From Acidobacteriota bacterium (GTDB taxonomy: Bacteria > Acidobacteriota > Terriglobia > Acidiferrales > UBA7541), in the NCBI GenBank assembly GCA_003131705.1, contig PKUY01000190.1, forward strand, positions 1 through 9,106: a DNA stretch of 9,106 bases, written 5' to 3'. The translations under genes and the position numbers were made by a program. Under the pieces are notes generated by a model. The model made no database searches. It saw nothing but the letters and a program-made list of their open reading frames with translations, and was not told the DNA's origin. This document shows positions 1 to 5,523 of the stretch, in pieces; position 1 is the stretch's first letter; every line of letters begins with the position of its first letter.

Positions 1-36
1 ATCAAGCTACAAACAAACAAAAAACTGACTTTCACC

Positions 37-53
37 ACGGGCTGCTAGCCCGT
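37..53. repeat. Perfect 7-bp inverted repeat, 3-base loop
   Basis: ACGGGCT (37-43) and AGCCCGT (47-53) are perfect inverted copies around the loop GCT. No T-run follows directly on either strand, so it is not a convincing intrinsic terminator. It could be a REP-like intergenic palindrome or the remains of a transcript end from a gene left of the window. The rest of 1-149 shows nothing else I can support. Confidence 0.45.
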
Positions 54-149
54 TGGTTCCACCGAACTCAGTTTCACACCCGATGCCTGTGATGTAAACT
101 CTCTCATTCGCCGTGGTACAAGTGCTCGGTCTGGTCACTACGGTGAGGC

Positions 150-485
150 ATGCTGAACGTTTCACCAACGACAGAAAACGTGAAAGTATCCTTAGAACAC
201 GCCGAACGATTAGTGAATGGGTGGCGCTCTACGCCGGCCCCAGTTCTATGTATCTTTTCATCCGATGAGGTCTCCATCACCTTCCGAGGACAAATACTCA
301 ATTCTGATCGAGAGAGCTTTACGATTGGCGACAGCAGCGGGAACAGCATATATGTCGCCATAAAGAGAGTTGAATGGTGCAACTACGTCGATAGCGGGGA
401 GATCTCGGAATTGACGATGCATTTTTCTGCTGGCGGTCAGATTTCCTTGTCCAGAGAAAGGTCAACGGAAGCGGTAGGAACTTAG
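150..485 (+). CDS. Hypothetical protein, 111 aa
   Basis: I do not recognise this family. The predicted protein has an N-terminal helical-looking stretch (VSLEHAERLVNGW, about residues 13-25). Alternating hydrophobic/polar segments follow (about 32-107, for example VSITFRGQIL, SFTIGDSSGNSIYVAI and LTMHFSAGGQISLS), which suggests a small all-beta domain. There is no signal peptide, transmembrane segment or metal-binding motif. The ATG at 150 follows GGTGAGG at 142-148 with only one base between, which is too close for a good ribosome site. A GTG a few codons later is an alternative start. The gene ends with TAG at 483-485, about 54 bases before the first recognisable transposase sequence, and no operon partner is visible. 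An opposing ORF covers part of the same DNA, but the plus frame has the more protein-like composition. Confidence 0.5.
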   Translation: MLNVSPTTENVKVSLEHAERLVNGWRSTPAPVLCIFSSDEVSITFRGQILNSDRESFTIGDSSGNSIYVAIKRVEWCNYVDSGEISELTMHFSAGGQISLSRERSTEAVGT

Positions 486-538
486 CACTATCGCGATGCG
501 TGCCTTCCATTCTCCATTTGTCTGCTTACTGAACCCAC

Positions 539-639
539 ATGGTCGCGGTAGGGACGACCATCGCTGATCAAATCTGAAGCTAATTGATGAACTGCTGGCG
601 GACTACAAGAAGCCGGAAGACATAATCGGCGAGAACGGA
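539..639 (+). pseudogene. Frameshifted N-terminus of the IS256 transposase
   Basis: An ATG at 539 opens MVAVGTTIADQI and ends at TGA 575-577. The frame of the downstream transposase is closed by TGA at 565-567, then reads SNLKLIDELLADYKKPEDI up to 624 and continues with IGENG and on into the transposase. Adding one A to the AAA run at 570-572 gives ...IADQ-N-LKLIDELL..., a continuous protein of about 415 residues, close to the usual IS256-family length. Between 568 and 640 the transposase frame has no ATG, GTG or TTG. The intact element therefore very likely started at 539, and one base has been lost here, either in the cell or as a homopolymer sequencing error. Confidence 0.6.
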
Positions 640-1785
640 TTGTTGAAGCAAATAACCAAGGCTCTTTTGGAACGGGCACTGAAAGTGGAACTGACCGACC
701 ATGTGGGCTACGAAAAACATGATCCAGCGGGCCACCACAGTGGGAACTCGAGAAACGGGAGCACCACGAAGAAGCTGAAGGGCGAGTTTGGCGAGATGGA
801 CTTGGAGACACCGCGGGATCGCAACGGGAGCTTTGAACCGGCCATCGTGAGCAAAGGGCAAAGCCGCTTCAGCGGCTTTGACGACAAGATCATCTCGATG
901 TACTCGCGGGGGATGACGACGCGAGAAATCGAAGGGCACTTGAAGGAAATCTACGGGGTGGAAGTTTCGCCGACGCTGATCTCCAACGTCACCGAAGGGG
1001 TGATGGAGGAAGTGAAGACGTGGCAGAACCGGGCACTGGATGAGGTGTACCCGATCCTGTACATGGATGCGCTGCGGGTGAAGGTGCGCGATGGTGGACA
1101 GATCCAAAACCGGGCGATCCACGTAGCGATCGGGGTGAACCTGGAGGGCAAGAAGGAAATTTTGGGGTTATGGGCAGCGCAGAATGAAGGGGCGAAGTTC
1201 TGGCTGCAAGTACTGACGGAGTTGCACAACCGGGGGGTGAAAGAGATCTTAATTGCCTGCGTGGACGGGCTCAAGGGGTTCCCGGAGGTGATTGAATCGG
1301 TGTATCCGAAGGCCGAGGTGCAGACGTGCATCGTACATCTGGTGCGAGCGTCGCTGAACTATGTGAGCTGGAAACAGCGCAAGCTGGTGGCGGCGGACTT
1401 ACGAAAGATCTATCAAGCGGCCAGCGCGGCGGATGCGGATTTGCAGCTGGATGCGTTTGCGCAAAAGTGGGATGCCGTATGTCCGATGGTGAGCCAGAGC
1501 TGGCGCCGGCATTGGGATCGGATCACGCCGTTTTTTGCCTATCCGGCCGATATCCGGAAAGTGATTTACACGACGAACGCGGTGGAATCGCTGAACATGT
1601 CGCTGCGCAAGATCATCAAAATGCGGGGTTCGTTTCCGAATGATGAGGCGGCTCTGAAGTTGTTATACCTGGCGTTGCGCAACGCCGTGAAGAAATGGAC
1701 GATGCCGATACCGAATTGGAATGCGGCGTTGAACCATTTCAGCATTCTGTGGCCGGACCGCATGCCAGCCGGAGAGCGTGTGTGA
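640..1785 (+). CDS. IS256-family (mutator-type) transposase
   Basis: This is a cut-and-paste/copy-out type DDE transposase. Counting from the TTG at 640, the catalytic acids are D143 (in YMDALRVKVRDGG), D209 (in ACVDGLKGFPE) and E316 (in YTTNAVESLNMSLRK). The C/H pair of the family, CIVHLVRASL (C230, H233), lies between the second and third acids. The N-terminal DNA-binding part includes the typical GYEKHDPAGHHSGNSRNG and GMTTREIEGHLKEIYG segments. The C-terminus (NWNAALNHFSILWPDR) looks complete, ending in TGA at 1783-1785. The TTG at 640 is only the first formal start in this frame, because conserved residues (ADYKKPEDIIGENG) lie upstream of it. The catalytic domain has no other break, so inactivation, if real, is recent. 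Family assignment is secure; activity is doubtful. Confidence 0.9.
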   Translation: MLKQITKALLERALKVELTDHVGYEKHDPAGHHSGNSRNGSTTKKLKGEFGEMDLETPRDRNGSFEPAIVSKGQSRFSGFDDKIISMYSRGMTTREIEGHLKEIYGVEVSPTLISNVTEGVMEEVKTWQNRALDEVYPILYMDALRVKVRDGGQIQNRAIHVAIGVNLEGKKEILGLWAAQNEGAKFWLQVLTELHNRGVKEILIACVDGLKGFPEVIESVYPKAEVQTCIVHLVRASLNYVSWKQRKLVAADLRKIYQAASAADADLQLDAFAQKWDAVCPMVSQSWRRHWDRITPFFAYPADIRKVIYTTNAVESLNMSLRKIIKMRGSFPNDEAALKLLYLALRNAVKKWTMPIPNWNAALNHFSILWPDRMPAGERV

Positions 1786-2020
1786 CAATCTGGGCTCAGA
1801 GATCCACGGAAGAAACTGCGAAGAGAGCTGTGAAAATGACGGAGCGGTTGTTTTTACGGAACGACAGAGGACTCAAAACAAGAAAAACTGAAACCGTTTA
1901 CACAACAATCTTTACACCACCCACGGTTCTGTTAGTGAGGCACTCCCAGAGGAAACGGGGAGCAACGGATAGACCGGACCTACGGAGTATTGGCGCCATT
2001 CCTCGACCCTACCAAGCCTC
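1786..2020. other. Gene-free stretch after the transposase
   Basis: These 235 bases hold the tail of the insertion sequence, with the presumed right end near 1896-1923, and about 100 bases of flanking DNA before the convergent DUF2950 gene. Nothing else is supportable: no gene with protein-like composition and no convincing terminator for either neighbour. Confidence 0.5.
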
Positions 2021-3007
2021 TTAGTTGGTTTTTTGCTCGGCAGCAGTCTCCTCCTGTTGGTCTTCGTCCTTTTTCCAAGTGGAATCGGGATTGAATGACT
2101 TCAAGGCTTTAGCGAGAGTCGCTGTATTCGGGCCGAGGTCTTTGCGATACACCACTCCATCCTTGCCCACGATGAAAGTCATGACGCCGGACGACCGGTC
2201 TTCCGCCGGATAGGCCACGAAAGCGAAGCCTTCGGTCATTTTGCCGTTCGCGATGTAACTTTTCGCGCTGCCCCTAGCGCTTGGGCCCTGACGTGTCAGC
2301 ACACGGTAGTAGTAGCCGCGATAAGGAGTCGAGGGCGAACCGTCGTGAGTGGGGGTGTAGCCTTCGGCGACGGCCTCCGCGACAAGCGGCCCGACGGGAC
2401 TCTGAGGCTGACCGTTTTCTGCTTTCCAATAGAGGCCGTCTTGCTGCCCTTCGTCGCTGATGAACTTCTGCGCGTATTCATTGTTGTGCGCGGAGTAGTA
2501 TTCCTTCTCCGCGGCCACGAGTTGCTGGCAGACGTGAATGGTCGAAATTTCGTTCCGTCCGACTCGCCTGTACAAAATCTCTTTCTTGCCAGCCTCGGTG
2601 TCGAAATACCACAAATTACCTTTGTTCACGAGCGGTATGGGCATAGGCCAATTCTCCGCGCCGGCATACAAGGTCGTGGTTCCATCCGGTTCTTTCACCA
2701 TCCGGTGCATTTCCTGATATCTCTGCACGAAATTAGCGCGGTTGGCGGTGTCCTCGGTTGCGTCTCCCGACGAGACGACTTGCTTTGCCCCTGGTCCGAG
2801 GATATCGAGCATCGCTTTTTCGTCGTTACTCTGCGCTGCCGTGACCAGTGCGCTGCTCGCGGCTTCCGGCGATGCAAATGTTATCTGGCCCTGTTGCTGC
2901 GCCATGGAATGGGCGGGAAAACACACCGTCAAAAGGATCGCGACCGCTGCCAGTTCAGAAAGATTGGCCCAATGAAATTTGTCGAAGGTCAGCTTGATTC
3001 GCCGCAT
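2021..3007 (-). CDS. DUF2950 family protein, exported
   Basis: The 328-residue protein matches the DUF2950 pattern: a central VAAEKEYYSAHNNEYAQKF segment (about 164-182), GPLVAEAVAEGY (206-217), PYRGYYYRVLTRQG (228-241), and the end signature DGVVYRKDLG...FNPDSTW (283-311). Its biochemical role is unknown. Residues 1-39 form a signal peptide with a basic start and a hydrophobic core (LAAVAILLTVCF, 19-30), probably cut near SMA-QQQ, so the mature protein should be periplasmic. I chose the ATG at 3007 rather than 3022 because GGAGAG lies at a proper distance before it, inside the five-codon extension, whereas the upstream ATG has no ribosome site. The gene follows the DUF3300 gene by 57 bases on the same strand and is probably co-transcribed with it. 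The charged C-terminus (KKDEDQQEETAAEQ) is probably disordered. Confidence 0.88.
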   Translation of the reverse strand: MRRIKLTFDKFHWANLSELAAVAILLTVCFPAHSMAQQQGQITFASPEAASSALVTAAQSNDEKAMLDILGPGAKQVVSSGDATEDTANRANFVQRYQEMHRMVKEPDGTTTLYAGAENWPMPIPLVNKGNLWYFDTEAGKKEILYRRVGRNEISTIHVCQQLVAAEKEYYSAHNNEYAQKFISDEGQQDGLYWKAENGQPQSPVGPLVAEAVAEGYTPTHDGSPSTPYRGYYYRVLTRQGPSARGSAKSYIANGKMTEGFAFVAYPAEDRSSGVMTFIVGKDGVVYRKDLGPNTATLAKALKSFNPDSTWKKDEDQQEETAAEQKTN

Positions 3008-3064
3008 ATCGCTTCTCTCCATTTCTAAATTTGACGATCTACTAGGAACATGGCGAAATTTTGA

Positions 3065-4252
3065 TTACCGGCGCCCGCCGCCGCGAGATCCGCCGCCGCC
3101 GCCGCGAGATCCGCCGCCGCCGCCGCGAGATTCGCCGCCACGGGCCGCTCCTCCACCGACGCTGGCGCTTCCGCGCGACGAATAGCTCCTTGCTTGTCCG
3201 CCATGGTCGTATCCGCTGAAGGCGCCCGAACGGACACCGCTCTGGCCGCGGGGTTCAGCATATCCTCGAGCAGCCCCGGTGTTTCCGTTGAAGGGTCTGG
3301 TCGTTGCGCCCGGACGGTTGTAAACGCTGCCACGCCCGCCGACGTTGCTTCCGCCTCGAGCTCCGCCGCGGTTGGCGTAAGCTCCGCCGCGCGCTCCTCC
3401 TCGGTAGAAATTGCCCCGGTTGTAGAAAGTGTTGCTTCCGGAGTAGTACCTGTTGTGGTTATAAATTGCGAAATGGTACAGCCAATCGAATCCCCAATGA
3501 GGCCAGCCCCATCCGAAACCGCCGAAGAAGCCGATTCCGAAGCCGACTCCGAACGAGAGGTACGGGCCGCCATACCAGATTCCAGGATACGGATACCAGC
3601 CCGGCCACGCCAATATGGGATCTCCGTAAACCAACCACGGATCATACGCAGGAACGTAAACGACATCGGGATTCGCAGGCTCAATGATGATCGTCGAGCC
3701 TTGCGTCGTTACGTTTTGCTGCGGCGTGGTCTTAAGATCGCCGGCTCCTTGCGCTCGTTGACGCATCACCTGTACGGCATCCATCACGTCTTGTTGTTGG
3801 TTGTAATAGGCGTCGCCTAGAGATGACGTCCAGGAGAGGTTCTTGTCCATGTTTCCGAGGATGGATGGAAATGCAGCGAGCGCCTTGACGCTCGGGTCCC
3901 AGGGCTCTTGGTCCACAGCTTGGCCCAGAGCTTCGCCCTTCAAATCAGGGTGCGCTTGCACCCATCTGTCGGCCTCGACGACTTGCTCGGGAAACGTGGA
4001 CGCCGCCAGGATCTGGGCCACAAGCGAATCGGGATACAGCGCAATCGGCGCTACCAACTGCTGCAACTGGTCGGGAGTCTGTTGCGTGTGTGGCGGCGCC
4101 TGCGTGCCCTGCGCCGAGGCTTGCTCGTCTTGATAGGCAGGCAGGTTCTGAGGCCATGTCGCGAACAACAGGACCACCGACACCAGAGAAACCAAAATTT
4201 CCTTGCCCAATCGAGGCCTTGAGGACTCGGCCGCCCGTCCGAAAAAGGTCAT
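3065..4252 (-). CDS. DUF3300 family envelope protein with Gly/Arg-rich tail
   Basis: The 395-residue protein has an N-terminal hydrophobic signal (about 17-41, EILVSLVSVVLLFATWP). The DUF3300 core follows: LVAPIALYPDSLVAQILAAS (66-85), PEQVVEADRWVQ (88-99), PWDPSVKALAAFPSIL (117-132), and EPANPDVVYVPAYDPWLVYG (191-210). Next comes an aromatic/glycine stretch (217-258) that may insert in or lie on a membrane. From about 279 the chain is low-complexity RGG-type sequence, ending in two copies of the heptad SRGGGGG. Function is unknown; the family is usually exported and encoded beside DUF2950. I chose the ATG at 4252 because AGAGGAGG sits 9 bases upstream. The same frame stays open to an ATG at 4393, but that extension would bury the signal peptide about 60 residues in. 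It is first in the DUF3300-DUF2950 unit. Confidence 0.88.
   Translation of the reverse strand: MTFFGRAAESSRPRLGKEILVSLVSVVLLFATWPQNLPAYQDEQASAQGTQAPPHTQQTPDQLQQLVAPIALYPDSLVAQILAASTFPEQVVEADRWVQAHPDLKGEALGQAVDQEPWDPSVKALAAFPSILGNMDKNLSWTSSLGDAYYNQQQDVMDAVQVMRQRAQGAGDLKTTPQQNVTTQGSTIIIEPANPDVVYVPAYDPWLVYGDPILAWPGWYPYPGIWYGGPYLSFGVGFGIGFFGGFGWGWPHWGFDWLYHFAIYNHNRYYSGSNTFYNRGNFYRGGARGGAYANRGGARGGSNVGGRGSVYNRPGATTRPFNGNTGAARGYAEPRGQSGVRSGAFSGYDHGGQARSYSSRGSASVGGGAARGGESRGGGGGSRGGGGGSRGGGRR
3083..3131 (-). repeat. 21-bp tandem repeat coding for the GGGGGSR heptad
   Basis: Two identical 21-base units (3083-3103 and 3104-3124) and the start of a third (3125-3131) lie in the last codons of the DUF3300 gene. 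They are CCG/GCC-rich on the plus strand and encode the heptad GGGGGSR. Because the unit is a multiple of three, copy-number changes by slippage would lengthen or shorten the glycine tail without a frameshift. Confidence 0.75.
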
Positions 4253-4322
4253 GTTTTTGAACCTCCTCTGCACCTTCATTACTCGAGGCTCCGATAGACC
4301 AATGATGAACGGGTTGAGAAAA

Positions 4323-4350
4323 AGTATCCCGCGCACTGCCTGTCCGTAAA
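4323..4350 (-). promoter_or_regulatory. Candidate sigma70-like promoter for the DUF3300-DUF2950 unit
   Basis: On the minus strand TTTACG (4350-4345) and GATACT (4328-4323) are 16 bases apart, about 70 bases upstream of the chosen DUF3300 start at 4252. Each box has four or more matches to the TTGACA/TATAAT consensus. This is a pattern match only. Confidence 0.28.
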
Positions 4351-4405
4351 CGATACCGGAAGTGGCAAGTGCTGACTGTGCTTTTTGGCACACCTTCTCT
4401 GGCTT

Positions 4406-4418
4406 CCCAATGTTTGGG
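4406..4418. promoter_or_regulatory. Inverted repeat CCCAA-TGT-TTGGG, possible operator
   Basis: Perfect 5-bp arms (4406-4410 and 4414-4418) around a 3-base centre lie in the divergent intergenic region, about 17 bases left of a second inverted repeat. It could be a protein-binding site; there is no direct evidence for a partner. Confidence 0.3.
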
Positions 4419-4434
4419 TGGCAATTTCGCTAGA

Positions 4435-4450
4435 TACCCTGCAGAGGGTA
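4435..4450. promoter_or_regulatory. Inverted repeat TACCCT-GCAG-AGGGTA, possible operator
   Basis: Perfect 6-bp arms (4435-4440 and 4445-4450) end at the proposed -35 box of the plus-strand promoter. A dimeric regulator bound here would be well placed to affect transcription of the CxxC protein. The identity of the regulator is unknown. Confidence 0.38.
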
Positions 4451-4477
4451 GACTCCGACGGGCCCTGGGTGTATTAT
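4449..4477 (+). promoter_or_regulatory. Candidate sigma70-like promoter for the CxxC protein
   Basis: TAGACT (4449-4454) and TATTAT (4472-4477) are separated by exactly 17 bases. This places a start point near 4484 and a leader of about 35 bases before the ATG at 4519. The TACCCT/AGGGTA inverted repeat overlaps the -35 box. Confidence 0.42.
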
Positions 4478-4518
4478 TCGCTCCCTTCATAGGAACAACT
4501 ATCTGAGGAGAGTTCTGT

Positions 4519-4824
4519 ATGAATCAAGACGTAGCCAAGCAGTCTTATCGCGGTGTGCGTTGCCTGTCCTGTCGGCAGTCTATCCCACTTCCCGGGATCG
4601 TTGCCAGTATGGAGGCATCGCGCGCAAGCCAGGAATCAAACTTGGGGCACGAGCATTACGATTGGGTGTTCAGCCTTCGGTGCAGAGCGTGCGAGAGGGA
4701 AAAGCCCTACCGGTCAAGCGACATCATCGATTTTGAGGGCACTCCGACATCGAGACTCGCGCGTTCACGCGGCCACATCCCAGGGCAGCAGCCGGGAAAG
4801 CTGTCCCGAGCGGCAAACGGCTGA
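4519..4824 (+). CDS. Small protein with two CxxC knuckles (zinc-ribbon-like)
   Basis: The 101-residue protein has CLSC (C15, C18) and CRAC (C55, C58), 36 residues apart, a four-cysteine arrangement typical of small zinc ribbons. I do not recognise a named family. Between the cysteine pairs lies SIPLPGIVASMEAS and a charged stretch. After the second pair, EKPYRSSDIIDFEGTP resembles the short helix or strand that often closes a ribbon domain. The last 25 residues are basic and look unstructured. There is no signal peptide, so it should be cytoplasmic. The start is well supported: GAGGAGAG at 4505-4512 precedes the ATG by 6 bases. It is transcribed divergently from the DUF3300 gene and appears monocistronic. 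It may bind nucleic acid or act as a metal or redox-sensitive adaptor; this is inference from the cysteines alone. Confidence 0.65.
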   Translation: MNQDVAKQSYRGVRCLSCRQSIPLPGIVASMEASRASQESNLGHEHYDWVFSLRCRACEREKPYRSSDIIDFEGTPTSRLARSRGHIPGQQPGKLSRAANG

Positions 4825-4871
4825 CTTCGGCCCCTATCCGACGCGAGCGGTAACGAACCTCCTAAATTGTG

Positions 4872-4908
4872 GTCCGGCAGCAGACATCCGCGAGTCTGTT
4901 CGCCGGAC
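4872..4908 (+). ncRNA. Nested hairpin in the leader region of the receiver gene
   Basis: GTCCGGC (4872-4878) pairs perfectly with GCCGGAC (4902-4908). Inside it CAGAC (4881-4885) pairs with GTCTG (4894-4898), leaving an AG/TTC internal loop and an 8-base apical loop. The 12 base pairs in two coaxial stems make this the strongest simple hairpin I noticed in the window. No T-run follows, so it is not a typical intrinsic terminator. It may be a structured 5' leader of the gene at 5056, a 3' end stabiliser of the gene ending at 4824, or a DNA palindrome. Confidence 0.4.
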
Positions 4909-4913
4909 GTACT

Positions 4914-4942
4914 TGGCAGACCCAGCCATCGCGTGACTGCCA
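4914..4942 (+). repeat. Second hairpin, 6-bp stem TGGCAG/CTGCCA
   Basis: TGGCAG (4914-4919) pairs with CTGCCA (4937-4942) across a 17-base loop, only five bases after the nested hairpin. The remainder of the gene-free interval 4825-5055 shows no other supportable feature. No clear promoter for the receiver gene could be picked out. Confidence 0.3.
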
Positions 4943-5055
4943 GCAGGCACGATCCTCCAGCACGTCTAACTCAATAGTCTAAGATTCAAGCTCGCCTCCG
5001 GCCATGACTACAGCTAAGAACCCCCTCGGCCGATGAGCTCCACAGAGAGATTCCT

Positions 5056-5499
5056 ATGCCCAGCCGCGCTTTGATTGTGGATGACGAACCCGCCGTATGC
5101 GACCTCATAAAGACCGTCCTGATCTCGACCGGTATGGAAGTCATGGCCCTAGGCAGCAGTAAAGATGCGATCGCACCCCTTCGCGAGGAGAAGTTTGCCG
5201 TGGTTTTGCTCGATTTCCGGATGCACGCTCCCAGCGGAGTTGAGCTTGCGCGGCAAATGCGTGGGTCCGGAATTAACCAGATGACGCCCATCATCTTCAT
5301 TAGCGACGATCAAAGCGTCGCTGCTGTTTCTGAAGGGTTCGCGGCGGGCGCCAGTCTCTTCCTCTACAAGCCCATCGACAAGGCGCGCCTGCTGAGATTG
5401 GTGCGCTCCAGCCACGGAGCCATCGAACACGAGCGCCGCCGGTTTTCGCGCGTCGATATACGATGCAATGTACGAATTGGTCTTGAGAAGGAGGAGTGA
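5056..5499 (+). CDS. Response-regulator receiver protein, PilZ domain cut by stop
   Basis: Residues 1-120 form a CheY-like receiver. The acidic pair is D9-D10 (LIVDDEP), the phospho-acceptor D53 lies in VVLLDFRM, the switch Ser is S83 (IIFIS), and K105 lies in LYKPID, so all phosphotransfer residues are present. From about residue 121 the chain enters a PilZ domain. HERRRFSRVDIRCNV contains the RxxxR c-di-GMP-binding signature (R128, R132). It then stops at TGA 5497-5499 after EKEE. The same frame continues past the TGA with the second PilZ signature, so the original product was very probably a receiver-PilZ protein of about 256 residues. As it stands the product is a receiver with a PilZ stub. 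The start ATG is preceded by a weak AGAGAGA. No cognate kinase is in view. The receiver assignment is firm; the broken status depends on the TGA being real. Confidence 0.88.
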   Translation: MPSRALIVDDEPAVCDLIKTVLISTGMEVMALGSSKDAIAPLREEKFAVVLLDFRMHAPSGVELARQMRGSGINQMTPIIFISDDQSVAAVSEGFAAGASLFLYKPIDKARLLRLVRSSHGAIEHERRRFSRVDIRCNVRIGLEKEE

Positions 5500-5523
5500 G
5501 ACTGCGAAACCATCGACCTCAGT

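Larger units (their letters stand above)
539..1923 (+). mobile_element. IS256-family insertion sequence, probably left-truncated
   Basis: The element is defined by its mutator-type transposase. The left boundary is set at the first base of recognisable coding homology and is not a mapped end. A plausible right end lies at 1896-1923, where TTTACAC occurs twice (1897-1903 and 1911-1917), resembling the terminal inverted repeats of several IS256-group elements. I searched 1-640 by eye for the matching left repeat (a GGTGTAAAG...GTGTAAAC-like sequence) and did not find it. No target-site duplication could be identified. Loss of the left end together with a frame break in the transposase suggests a decaying, immobile copy. 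Confidence 0.6.

Noticed and set aside
539..640. Programmed frameshift in the transposase
   Set aside because: IS256-family transposases are normally made from one frame. A short AAA run without a clear slippery heptamer or stimulatory structure does not support programming.
2011..2034. ACCAA...TTGGT stem followed by six T on the plus strand, as an intrinsic terminator
   Set aside because: The stem has only five AT-rich pairs and lies across the stop codon of the convergent DUF2950 gene; it is probably chance.
2345..3028. 227-codon plus-strand ORF opposite the DUF2950 gene
   Set aside because: It is the antisense shadow of a gene with recognisable family motifs and a signal peptide; it has no motifs of its own.
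3061..3140. CRISPR-like array suggested by regular spacing
   Set aside because: The units are contiguous, without spacers, and are explained by the coding glycine-rich repeat.
3025..3684. 219-codon minus-strand ORF in another frame of the DUF3300 gene
   Set aside because: Its alanine-rich repeats are the 21-bp repeat read in the wrong frame; the DUF3300 motifs lie in the frame ending at 3065.
4253..4393. Upstream start at 4393 for the DUF3300 protein
   Set aside because: The 47-residue extension would bury the signal peptide, while the ATG at 4252 has a strong AGAGGAGG in front.
5004..5036. Ten-codon leader ORF (MTTAKNPLGR) before the receiver gene
   Set aside because: There is no ribosome site and no attenuator-like run of one amino acid.
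5497..5499. Selenocysteine codon at the in-frame TGA
   Set aside because: I found no convincing stem-loop of the bacterial SECIS type just downstream, and PilZ domains have no redox cysteine expected at this place.
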